DNA of 64,000 bases from Cytophagales bacterium (GTDB lineage: Bacteria > Bacteroidota > Bacteroidia > Cytophagales > Spirosomataceae): positions 62,001-126,000 of the forward strand of contig JAAFJE010000008.1 of the NCBI GenBank assembly GCA_013298025.1, in the 5' to 3' direction. The notes below the pieces were generated by a model, which saw only the letters and a program-made list of their open reading frames with translations, did not search any database and was not told the origin of the DNA. Position 1 is the stretch's first letter; each line of letters begins with the position of its first letter. Positions 1 through 7,014 of this stretch are shown piece by piece. The position numbers were made by a program, and so were the translations under genes.

Positions 1-714
1 AATGGCTTTGTGAAATAATCCTTTGGAAAGGGGAGAGGCAACCAAATAATTGACAGCAAATGCCCCAGCCGATTGTCCTGCGATGGTTACATTGGCTGGA
101 TTTCCTCCAAATTTCTCAATATTTTTCTGTACCCAACGCAAGGCCGCTTGCATATCGAGTAAGGCAAAATTGCCCGATGTCCCCGTAGCCGATTCTTTGC
201 TGAGTTCGGGATGTGCCAAAAAACCAAAAACGCCTACCCTGTAATTGATGCTTACGAAAATGACACCTTTGTTAGCGATGGCTGCTCCGTCATAAATCGG
301 ACAAGCACTACCGCCACTTCTGAACCCTCCGCCATAGATATATACCAAAACGGGCAATTTTTCTGAGGATTTTTTGGCGGGTGTCCATACGTTGAGGTAC
401 AAACAATCTTCGCTGATGGGTTTTTCGGGAATCAAAAATTCAGCCGACCAAAACATAAAAGGCTTAGGACTATCTTGCATCGGACTAGCACTGAATTGTT
501 GGCAATCTTTTACGCCCGTCCAAGGAATGAGGGCTTGTGGAGCTTTCCAACGCAAATGGCCTACAGGCGGAGCAGCATAAGGAATGCCCTTGAATACACG
601 AACTCCCGCCTGTTGACTGCCCTTGATTTGTCCGCCTTCTACCGATAGCACCGTTTGGGCGTAGCAAAACTGGCAAACCAAGAAACAGATATAGGATACA
701 AGGTATTTTTTCAT
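1..714 (-). CDS. Carboxylesterase type B, N-terminal part (runs off the window)
   Basis: The frame is open from ATG at 714 down to base 1, so about 238 N-terminal residues are present and the C-terminus lies outside the window. It begins with a signal peptide (MKKYLVSYICFLVCQFCYAQ) and then shows carboxylesterase family hallmarks: GIPYAAPPVG, SEDCLYLNVWTP, the oxyanion-hole segment YIYGGGF, and the nucleophile elbow GQSAG with the serine near residue 215. The acid and histidine of the triad would be in the missing part. It probably hydrolyses ester bonds in the periplasm or outside the cell. It lies 50 bp downstream of a second, similar esterase on the same strand, with a terminator-like hairpin between them, so the two look like a tandem duplication. 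Substrate cannot be read from sequence. Confidence 0.9.
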   Translation of the reverse strand, partial: MKKYLVSYICFLVCQFCYAQTVLSVEGGQIKGSQQAGVRVFKGIPYAAPPVGHLRWKAPQALIPWTGVKDCQQFSASPMQDSPKPFMFWSAEFLIPEKPISEDCLYLNVWTPAKKSSEKLPVLVYIYGGGFRSGGSACPIYDGAAIANKGVIFVSINYRVGVFGFLAHPELSKESATGTSGNFALLDMQAALRWVQKNIEKFGGNPANVTIAGQSAGAFAVNYLVASPLSKGLFHKAI

Positions 715-725
715 AGTTTATCAGG

Positions 726-750
726 AAAAAAGGACGTGTTTGGCACGTCC
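726..750 (-). terminator. Rho-independent terminator between the two esterase genes
   Basis: A 7-bp stem (GGACGTG/CACGTCC, 732-738 with 744-750) with a 5-nt loop is followed on the minus strand by six T (726-731). It lies just past the stop of the esterase at 764-2386 and only 12 bp before the start of the next esterase. The second gene would therefore need readthrough or its own promoter. Confidence 0.7.
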
Positions 751-763
751 CTTTCATTTGATA

Positions 764-2386
764 TTATTTGTATGTTTTATCTAAAAACTCATAACGAGCG
801 TCGTTTTCAGCTTTTACTTCTTTCGATTCGGTATCAATAATCATCACGGCTGGCATTTTATCACCTGCTTTGGCTGCCGACCACGAAGGAAGCTTGTCGC
901 TATTGGGATTACCCGTTTTGATGAAATTAGCAAAGAAATTAAACATCGTTTCCGATACCTTGTAGTCGTCGGGTGTCCAAGCGTAGTCTTTTACCAAAGG
1001 CAAATTGCCCATGCAGTATTCAATTTCACAAGCATGAGGGGCACCTACTGGCTTGGGTGCTGGCGTGTTGGCATCTTTTTTGACTGTACCACCAGCCAAG
1101 CCCGAAGCAAGGCTTTTATCCACCAATTCAGGACGAAGCTTGCTGTACAAATAGCGATATACGGGCTGAGTGCTATTGTTGCGGTGCAAATCAAACCATT
1201 TCCAAGTGCTGTACGCAATGAATCTGTCGGAAGCCAAAGCCGTAGCCGATACTTCTACGTCACGGTCGGTATTGCCTACAGGGTACAGTTTCAATACCTC
1301 TTCGTGGTTGCTAGGATATTCTTTTTTTACACGATTAACAAAATTTTCGGCATTGGCAGGGCCTTGTAAAAATGCACCTCCGGGTATTTCGGCAGAGTTC
1401 CAACCCAACAATAAAGGTACTTGGGCTTGTTGTTTGGCTTCAAAAATTTGAGGTAAATTTTTGGGTAAAAAATAATTGTCGATTACTACAGGAAAACCAA
1501 ATCTTTTTGATTCGTTATAAATTTCGTAAACCTCACGTGTGGACAAAGCACGTAATTCTTTAATTGACTTATAACCAGCTTTTTGTATAAATTCTACGCC
1601 TGTTTTTTCCGCTTCTGCCAAAGGTACAGGTGCCATCGTAGGGTTGATTCCAGCACCACTCTCGCCGATAGCCCCAGCGATGAGGTTTTTAGAAAGGGGC
1701 GAGGCCATCTGGTAACTTACTGAAATCGAGCCAGCCGATTCGCCAGCAATGGTTACTTTTTTGGGGTCGCCACCAAAGGCAGCAATATTTTTTTGAACCC
1801 ATGCCAAAGCGGCTTGTTGGTCGAGCAAGCCATAATTTCCTGATGCTTTATAAGGTGCTTCGGCCGATAGTTCGGGGTGAGCCAAGTAGCCAAAAACATT
1901 GAGGCGATAATTGGTTGTAACAACAACAATGCCTTTTTTTGCCATTGCTTCACCATCGTAACGAGGCTCAGAGGCATCGCCAGCGACATTGCCGCCACCG
2001 TAAAAATAGACTAATACGGGCAAATCTTTGGTGTTGCGTTTGGCAGGAGTCCATACGTTGAGGTACAAACAATCTTCGCTAACGCCGTCAGAACGTGACT
2101 GCATATCGCCAAAAACCATCGTTTGCATCGGACGAGGGCCAAATTTCTTGGTTTGCTTTACGCCAGTCCAATTGTCGAGTGGCTGTGGAGCTTTCCAACG
2201 AAGCTCGCCCACTGGAGGCTTGGCAAATGGTACACCAAAGTAGGTTTGAATGCCCGTGTGTGTGTTATAATTTCCTTCAATGATACCGTTCGCAATGTTG
2301 GTTTGTACGGCAAAGGCATTGTTTTGTGCATATAGACTGGCTTGCATACACAGCATAAATAAAAATAGATACGTAAGTTTTTTCAT
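764..2386 (-). CDS. Carboxylesterase type B, secreted
   Basis: This is a 540-residue alpha/beta-hydrolase of the carboxylesterase/lipase type B family, the usual length for that family. A signal peptide (MKKLTYLFLFMLCMQASLYAQ) leads. GVPFAKPPVGELRWKAP, SEDCLYLNVWTP and YFYGGG (oxyanion hole) follow, then GESAGS with nucleophile Ser217, and GAPHACEIEY carrying the expected catalytic His. I chose ATG 2386 over the in-frame start at 2428. The longer version puts a polar leader before the signal peptide and overlaps a palindromic operator candidate. It is about as long as expected and looks intact. The neighbouring similar esterase and divergent Nudix regulator suggest a regulated catabolic cluster. 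The substrate is unknown. Confidence 0.92.
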   Translation of the reverse strand: MKKLTYLFLFMLCMQASLYAQNNAFAVQTNIANGIIEGNYNTHTGIQTYFGVPFAKPPVGELRWKAPQPLDNWTGVKQTKKFGPRPMQTMVFGDMQSRSDGVSEDCLYLNVWTPAKRNTKDLPVLVYFYGGGNVAGDASEPRYDGEAMAKKGIVVVTTNYRLNVFGYLAHPELSAEAPYKASGNYGLLDQQAALAWVQKNIAAFGGDPKKVTIAGESAGSISVSYQMASPLSKNLIAGAIGESGAGINPTMAPVPLAEAEKTGVEFIQKAGYKSIKELRALSTREVYEIYNESKRFGFPVVIDNYFLPKNLPQIFEAKQQAQVPLLLGWNSAEIPGGAFLQGPANAENFVNRVKKEYPSNHEEVLKLYPVGNTDRDVEVSATALASDRFIAYSTWKWFDLHRNNSTQPVYRYLYSKLRPELVDKSLASGLAGGTVKKDANTPAPKPVGAPHACEIEYCMGNLPLVKDYAWTPDDYKVSETMFNFFANFIKTGNPNSDKLPSWSAAKAGDKMPAVMIIDTESKEVKAENDARYEFLDKTYK

Positions 2387-2406
2387 TGTTTTTAGAAGGG
2401 GAAAGC

Positions 2407-2431
2407 TTATTGTCGCAAATTGCGACAATAA
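2407..2431. promoter_or_regulatory. 25-nt perfect palindrome, probable operator
   Basis: The left arm TTATTGTCGCAA (2407-2418) and its exact complement (2420-2431) flank a single central base. It sits 21 bp upstream of the esterase ATG at 2386 and 168 bp upstream of the divergent Nudix-related regulator. There is no T-run, so it is not a terminator. The perfect dyad between a regulator and a divergent target suggests a transcription-factor site, most simply for that regulator. This is inference from position and symmetry. Confidence 0.6.
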
Positions 2432-2598
2432 TAATTGGTTTTTCTAAAAAATCCTATTTATTTTTGGAAAAATTATAATATATTTTGGATATATGGAAAA
2501 AATGGATGGATGCTGAGTCCTATGCTAAGGAATAGTTTGTTTTGAATAAACAAATACAGAAATTTGATAAACCATAAACTTCTTAATACAACGCTATT

Positions 2599-3288
2599 TT
2601 GAATACATTTCTGACACATATTGCTTTCGATTCGGTCGTCTTTGGTTTTTCGGGAGAAAAGCTCAAAATCTTAATTATGAAATACCACAATACGGGGCTG
2701 TATGCTTTGCCAGGGGGATTTGTAGGCTTGCAAGAAAACCTAAACGATGCTGTGCGGCGTGGGCTGAAAGAGCGGACGGGGCTAGATAATATCTATTTAG
2801 AGCAGTTTTATACTTTTGGTGATGTGGCACGTTATAAGCCCGAAGTCATGCAAACCATTTTGGAAGCCAACGGAAGACCTTTAGCAGAAAACACTTGGAT
2901 GCTCGAACGTTTTATTTCTGTGGCGTATTATGCCTTAATTAATTATGAAAAAGTTATACCCAAGCCCGATGCTTTGTCAGATTTGTGTGCTTGGTATGCT
3001 TTAGACGAATTGCCTCCCTTGATGCTCGACCATGAGTTAATTGTAAAAAAAGCCTTACAGACGTTGGGCGAAAATCTTGATAAGAAGTTGGTAGGGGCAA
3101 ACCTCTTGCCAGAACGTTTTACGATACCAGCTTTACAAAAAGTGTATGAATCTATTTTAGGCGAAAAGTTGAACAGAAGTGCTTTTCAACGCAAAATTCT
3201 AAGTTTGGGGATTTTGAAACGGCATGAGAAAGAGTATTCAGGAAAGGCACACAAAGCTCCATTTTTGTATAGCTTTGAAGAAAAATAA
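2599..3288 (+). CDS. Nudix-related transcriptional regulator (NrtR/AraR type)
   Basis: This 229-residue protein has an N-terminal Nudix fold (about 5-140) and a C-terminal winged-helix region (about 160-225). The Nudix box spans about residues 40-62 but is degraded: the RE pair reads RG and the second glutamate of the EE pair is Arg. Metal-dependent hydrolysis is therefore unlikely. That pattern plus the C-terminal helix-turn-helix matches Nudix-derived repressors that sense sugars or ADP-ribose (NrtR; AraR in Bacteroides). No in-frame ATG precedes the Nudix fold, the nearest being about codon 27 inside it, so TTG at 2599 is the likely start. Its target may be the divergent esterases across the palindrome at 2407-2431. 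The ligand is unknown. Confidence 0.8.
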   Translation: MNTFLTHIAFDSVVFGFSGEKLKILIMKYHNTGLYALPGGFVGLQENLNDAVRRGLKERTGLDNIYLEQFYTFGDVARYKPEVMQTILEANGRPLAENTWMLERFISVAYYALINYEKVIPKPDALSDLCAWYALDELPPLMLDHELIVKKALQTLGENLDKKLVGANLLPERFTIPALQKVYESILGEKLNRSAFQRKILSLGILKRHEKEYSGKAHKAPFLYSFEEK

Positions 3289-3317
3289 AAAAGGATTTAG
3301 CTAGGCTAAATCCTTTT
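3289..3317. terminator. Bidirectional terminator between the Nudix regulator and the tRNA cluster
   Basis: A 13-bp stem (AAAAGGATTTAGC, 3289-3301, with its complement at 3305-3317) and a 3-nt loop start at the regulator's stop codon. T-rich arms on both strands allow it to end the plus-strand gene and the minus-strand tRNA transcript. Confidence 0.75.
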
Positions 3318-3318
3318 G

Positions 3319-3392
3319 TCGGGGTGGCAGGATTCGAACCTACGACCTCCTGCTCCCAAAGCAGGCGCGATACCGGGCTACGCTACACCCCG
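3319..3392 (-). tRNA. tRNA-Pro (anticodon TGG), copy 1
   Basis: The minus strand folds as a 74-nt tRNA: acceptor stem CGGGGTG/CACCCCG, anticodon stem CCTGC/GCAGG with loop TTTGGGA giving anticodon TGG, and T-loop GTTCGAATC. CCA is not encoded. The sequence is identical to the copy at 3549-3622. Confidence 0.95.
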
Positions 3393-3432
3393 AAATTTCT
3401 TTCGGTAACTATGTGAAATAATTTGTCTTTTG

Positions 3433-3506
3433 TGATTCCGTCAGGATTCGAACCTGAGACCTACTGCTTAGAAGGCAGTTGCTCTATCCAGCTGAGCTAC
3501 GGAACC
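3433..3506 (-). tRNA. tRNA-Arg (anticodon TCT)
   Basis: The minus strand gives a 74-nt cloverleaf: acceptor GGTTCCG/CGGAATC, D-arm AGCTCAGCTGGATAGAGC, anticodon loop CTTCTAA (TCT), T-loop GTTCGAATC. CCA is not encoded. It lies between the two tRNA-Pro copies. Confidence 0.95.
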
Positions 3507-3548
3507 TTTTACAAAAAGATTTTGGCTATTTCAAACCAAAATCTTTTG

Positions 3549-3622
3549 TCGGGGTGGCAGGATTCGAACCTACGACCTCCTGCTCCCAAAGCAGGCGCGA
3601 TACCGGGCTACGCTACACCCCG
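3549..3622 (-). tRNA. tRNA-Pro (anticodon TGG), copy 2
   Basis: Base-for-base identical to the tRNA-Pro at 3319-3392. The sequence just beyond its 3' end (ATCTTTTGTC on the plus strand) also nearly matches that of copy 1. This suggests a recent tandem duplication that left tRNA-Arg between the copies. Confidence 0.95.
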
Positions 3623-3643
3623 AACTGAACCACAAATGAGCTG

Positions 3644-3733
3644 TGGCGGAGAGAGAGGGATTCGAACCCTCGGTACCGTTACCAGTACGACAGTTTAGCA
3701 AACTGTTCCTTTCGGCCTCTCAGGCATCTCTCC
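3644..3733 (-). tRNA. tRNA-Ser (anticodon GCT)
   Basis: The minus strand gives acceptor GGAGAGA/TCTCTCC, anticodon stem ACAGT/ACTGT with loop TTGCTAA (GCT), a long variable arm typical of tRNA-Ser, and T-loop GTTCGAATC. The discriminator G is at 3647. CCA is encoded at 3644-3646, unlike the three neighbouring tRNAs. Confidence 0.95.
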
Positions 3734-3918
3734 TAAACAAATTTGGTAATTTTTTATACCTTGTTGTTTTTCGTGATGCAAAGGTACGGCTTTTTTCCGT
3801 TAAGTTGCAAGCTTATAAAGGAAAAAAACACGTTTTTTTTTAGGTTTTTTGGTAATGTTTTTTTATTATTCTGAAATACAGTTACTTATTAAATACTTTA
3901 TCAAATGCTTTTTTTCAT

Positions 3919-3974
3919 CAAAAAAGCTCCTTTTCAAAGTGCCAGAAGGCAACAACATGAAAGAGGAGCTTTTG
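3919..3974 (-). terminator. Terminator after the DsbA-like gene
   Basis: The arms AAAAAGCTCC (3921-3930) and GGAGCTTTT (about 3965-3973) pair across a long loop that also contains TTTTCA/TGAAA pairing. The minus strand then runs into T residues. It lies about 55 bp past the stop at 4030. The rest of 3734-4029 shows no gene. Confidence 0.6.
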
Positions 3975-4029
3975 ATTGAATAGGAGAAAGAAATAAGAGG
4001 TTTTACATCTTTTTCGACGAACAATATTA

Positions 4030-4944
4030 CTAGGTGGTTAAATTATTTTTTCGCCAAAGATTACCTTTGGGCGTTGATAGTCGGCTGAGTTGTTGGGTTT
4101 GAACAAGTGCCTCTAAGTCTTTTTCGGCTTCTTCAAAGCTACAGTTGGTCAAAATAGCGTATTCTTTGGCCGTAAGCGATTGGTAAGTTTGTAAAACCCG
4201 TTCGACTGTGATGGCTTTTTTCTGAGCCACAGGCAACAGTTCTAAAATAGCTTTTTCAAAAATTTGATAAGGCTTAAAGCCAAAAACAGTCTTTACTTGC
4301 TGTGCTTGGTTATGGATAAAAAAAGTGGGAAATCCCTGTATGGCACATTGTCTGGTAAGCGCTAGGTCTTCTTGGAATAAAGCCAGTCCTTTACCTGTCA
4401 TATCGTGTAGAAGTAAGTCGCCATCCAGCCCTACTTCTTGGGCTGCTTGTGCCCAAAAGGCGTGTTTGGTAATATTCTTTTTTTCAAGAAATACCATTTC
4501 CCTGATTCTTCTCAAAAAACGAATCGCTTTTTGTTCATCTTGTATTTGTGCCGCCTTGAAGGCGATAGAAGGTGGATACGAAGAGGGTAGAGGGTCTTCG
4601 AGCCATACATTGCCATCAATGGGCATTTGGTAATAATCGCTCACTTCGTCCCAATGCACTGCCACATCGCTGGGTTTGCTAATGCCTCCTTTGTTGTAGT
4701 TCCAGTCGGGCAATAATCCGCCCATGTGGTAATGAATCTGAAACAAATGCCCGTATTCGAGCTTGAGTTTACGGAGTTGTGGCTCTATGCCCCAGCACGA
4801 AGAACAGATTGGGTCTGTGAAATAAAAAATATGCAAGGGTTGTGTTTGAGGAGGCGTTTCAACGAATGCCTCAGCTTCTGAGGGAACGCCACAAATGCCC
4901 AACTCCACATCACAATGCAAAGGGTTTTCGATAGATTGATTCAT
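4030..4944 (-). CDS. DsbA/FrnE-like thioredoxin-fold protein (YjbH/SpxH family)
   Basis: About 304 residues. The segment FTDPICSSCWGIEP holds a CxxC pair (Cys47, Cys50) followed by W, the DPxCxxCWG signature of the FrnE/YjbH branch of DsbA-like proteins. A helical insertion and a cis-Pro segment (QGFPTFFI) complete the fold, and the last ~60 residues look like a helical or winged tail. No signal peptide is seen, so it is probably cytoplasmic: either a dithiol oxidoreductase or, as for YjbH/SpxH in Firmicutes, a protease adaptor. ATG 4944 gives MNQSIENP, while the longer start at 4989 adds a poor leader. It is divergent from an HxlR regulator, a family that often controls adjacent redox genes. 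Confidence 0.8.
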   Translation of the reverse strand: MNQSIENPLHCDVELGICGVPSEAEAFVETPPQTQPLHIFYFTDPICSSCWGIEPQLRKLKLEYGHLFQIHYHMGGLLPDWNYNKGGISKPSDVAVHWDEVSDYYQMPIDGNVWLEDPLPSSYPPSIAFKAAQIQDEQKAIRFLRRIREMVFLEKKNITKHAFWAQAAQEVGLDGDLLLHDMTGKGLALFQEDLALTRQCAIQGFPTFFIHNQAQQVKTVFGFKPYQIFEKAILELLPVAQKKAITVERVLQTYQSLTAKEYAILTNCSFEEAEKDLEALVQTQQLSRLSTPKGNLWRKNNLTT

Positions 4945-5027
4945 AAGTATATATTTTAAAGGGCTATGTACATAAGATGAAAAAAACAATAGATTGAAGA
5001 ATAAGGTTTTTTTTCTTGATTTGTTAT

Positions 5028-5035
5028 TATTTTTG
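5028..5035 (+). promoter_or_regulatory. Candidate -7 promoter box for the HxlR gene
   Basis: TATTTTTG matches the Bacteroidota -7 consensus TAnnTTTG and lies 47 bp upstream of ATG 5083. No clear TTG -33 element sits at the usual distance, so only the -7 half is supported. Confidence 0.4.
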
Positions 5036-5082
5036 CCTAAAGTTCAACATCAAATGTGAATAAAACAAGAAGTCAGAAAATT

Positions 5083-5403
5083 ATGACTACCACAAAAAAC
5101 ATAGAAAACAGAGAAATGTGTCCTGTAGAAGCGTTGATGAAGACGCTTTCGGGCAAATGGAAAATGCAAATTTTTCGTTTGGCTATAGATGCCCCTGTGC
5201 GTTTCAATAGCTTGTTGAGGCAACTAGAAGAGGCCAATCGGCAATCGCTTGCGGTGGCGTTGAAAGAGATGGAAAAAGACGGATTGATAACCAAAAACGT
5301 TATCAACGAAAAGCCTTTGCATATTGAGTATGTATTGTCTGAAAAAGGAAAGCTATTGTTGCCTATTTTCTTTCAATTAGAGCAATTTCAAAGTTCTATG
5401 TAG
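5083..5403 (+). CDS. HxlR-family winged-helix transcriptional regulator
   Basis: 106 residues. MCPVEALMKTLSGKWKMQIF is the classic HxlR opening (Cys followed by a GKW motif), then FNSLLRQLEEANRQSLAVALKEMEKDGLI (recognition helix region) and the wing VLSEKGKLLLPI. The conserved Cys near the start may sense oxidants or electrophiles, as in HypR/YodB-type members. ATG 5083 is preferred over an in-frame GTG at 5056 because it begins just before the domain. It likely controls itself and the divergent DsbA-like gene. Confidence 0.88.
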   Translation: MTTTKNIENREMCPVEALMKTLSGKWKMQIFRLAIDAPVRFNSLLRQLEEANRQSLAVALKEMEKDGLITKNVINEKPLHIEYVLSEKGKLLLPIFFQLEQFQSSM

Positions 5404-5411
5404 CAGGAACA

Positions 5412-5441
5412 AAAAAAGCTTCTCCAACGAGAAGCTTTTTT
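5412..5441. terminator. Bidirectional terminator between hxlR-like gene and gltD
   Basis: A 7-bp GC core (GCTTCTC 5418-5424 with GAGAAGC 5429-5435) is extended by A/T pairs, with a CAAC loop and T-runs on both strands. It lies between two convergent genes. Confidence 0.85.
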
Positions 5442-5459
5442 CATACGGTTCAGTTGTTG

Positions 5460-6950
5460 CTATACTACAGCAAAGCTAGATACTGCTTTTGCTTCGAGGA
5501 TAGAACTTCCTTGTAAATAAACATCGGCTTGACGTGCGGCTTCACGACCTTCGGAGATAGCCCAAACTACCAACGACTGTCCACGACGCATATCGCCAGC
5601 AGCGAATACTTTGTCGATAGAAGTTTTGTAATTATTGGCTTTTACATTGCCTCTTTCGTCAAACTCAAGACCTTTTTCTTCTAATTGGCTCAAAAGACCT
5701 TCTCTTTGTGGATGCAAGAAACCAGCCGCAATGAGTGCCAATTCGCAAGGAATGACACGTTCGTTTTTATGTACTTGTTGTGCTTTGCCGTCGATTACTT
5801 CCAGAGCAATATCAGCAATTTTGATACCTGCCAAGTTGCCATCACCATCGCCAACGTATTCTTTCACGGCAATCGACCAATGACGGTCGGCTCCTTCTTC
5901 GTGCGAAGTAGAAGTACGAAGCATCATAGGCCAGTTTGGCCAAGGCGTTTGGGTAGCACGTTCTTTTGGAGGCATAGGCATTACTTCTACTTGCGTAACG
6001 CTTTTTGCTTTATGACGGTTAGATGTACCCACACAGTCGGAACCAGTGTCACCACCACCAATCACTACCACATTTTTGTCAGTAGCCAACAATTCGCCAT
6101 TGGCATAAGCCGCACCACGGTGGTCGAAAGTGCGGTCGATACCAGCCACACGTTTGTTTTGTTGCGACAAAAACTCCATAGCTGGATAAATTCCTTTCAA
6201 GTCTGCTCCTGGAATAGGCAACATTCTTGGTACAGTAGAGCCACCAGCCAACATGATGAGGTCGAATTCTTCGAGCAATTCGTCTGCTTTGATGTCAACG
6301 CCCACATTGGTAGAAGTTTTGAACACCACACCTTCGGCTTTCATTACTTCGGCACGGCGTTGTACTACCCATTTTTCTAATTTGAAATCAGGGATACCAT
6401 AACGAAGCAAACCACCTACTTCATCGGCACGTTCAAATACCGTTACAGCGTGACCTGCTTTGTTTAATTGTGCCGCAGCCGCCAAGCCAGCAGGACCAGA
6501 GCCAATGACGGCTACTTTTTTGCCTGTGCGTTTGGTAGGAGCATTAGGTTTTACCAAGCCATTGGCAAAAGCATACTCAATGATTGATTTTTCGATGTAT
6601 TCGATGGTAACAGGCGGTTTGTTGATACCCAACACACAAGCAGCTTCGCAAGGAGCAGGGCAGATACGGCCTGTAAACTCTGGAAAATTATTGGTTGACG
6701 ATAAAATTTCATAAGCATATTTCCAATTTTGGTCATATACCGCATCGTTAAACTCAGGAATAATATTTCCGAGTGGACAACCATTGTGACAGAACGGCAC
6801 GCCACAATCCATACAGCGACTGGCTTGTTCTGTTACTTTATCGGTTGTAAAATCAATATCAATTTCTTTATAATCGCCGACACGTTCTGTTACGGGTCGT
6901 TTTTTAGGAGTTTCTCTAGTTACCTCTAAAAATCCTGTTGGTTTTCCCAT
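5460..6950 (-). CDS. gltD: Glutamate synthase small subunit
   Basis: 496 residues, typical for GltD. The N-terminal cysteine clusters CMDCGVPFCHNGCPLGN and CPAPCEAAC bind [4Fe-4S] centres. VIGSGPAGLAAAAQL is the FAD-binding motif and VVVIGGGDTGSDCVG the NADPH-binding motif. VFAAGDMRRGQSLVVWAI is the C-terminal FAD contact. It passes electrons from NADPH to the GltB subunit, which makes glutamate from glutamine and 2-oxoglutarate. It follows gltB in the same direction after 64 bp that hold a strong hairpin. It ends 19 bp before a bidirectional terminator. Confidence 0.97.
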   Translation of the reverse strand: MGKPTGFLEVTRETPKKRPVTERVGDYKEIDIDFTTDKVTEQASRCMDCGVPFCHNGCPLGNIIPEFNDAVYDQNWKYAYEILSSTNNFPEFTGRICPAPCEAACVLGINKPPVTIEYIEKSIIEYAFANGLVKPNAPTKRTGKKVAVIGSGPAGLAAAAQLNKAGHAVTVFERADEVGGLLRYGIPDFKLEKWVVQRRAEVMKAEGVVFKTSTNVGVDIKADELLEEFDLIMLAGGSTVPRMLPIPGADLKGIYPAMEFLSQQNKRVAGIDRTFDHRGAAYANGELLATDKNVVVIGGGDTGSDCVGTSNRHKAKSVTQVEVMPMPPKERATQTPWPNWPMMLRTSTSHEEGADRHWSIAVKEYVGDGDGNLAGIKIADIALEVIDGKAQQVHKNERVIPCELALIAAGFLHPQREGLLSQLEEKGLEFDERGNVKANNYKTSIDKVFAAGDMRRGQSLVVWAISEGREAARQADVYLQGSSILEAKAVSSFAVV

Positions 6951-6975
6951 TGTTTTGAATTTGAAAATTTGAGGA

Positions 6976-7008
6976 TTTGCCCATTTGAAAAAGTATCAAA
7001 TGGGCAAA
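6976..7008 (-). other. Intercistronic hairpin between gltB and gltD
   Basis: A perfect 13-bp stem (TTTGCCCATTTGA, 6976-6988, with its complement at 6996-7008) and 7-nt loop lie 6 bp past the gltB stop. No T-run follows on the minus strand, so it is not a standard terminator. It may protect the upstream mRNA 3' end or reduce gltD expression. Confidence 0.6.
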
Positions 7009-7014
7009 CTTAGA

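Noticed and set aside
3423-3843. Plus-strand open frames across the tRNA cluster
   Set aside because: They lie antisense to four complete tRNA cloverleaves and encode no recognisable domain.
5685-6380. 231-codon plus-strand frame inside gltD
   Set aside because: Antisense to conserved gltD sequence; the translation has no recognisable fold.
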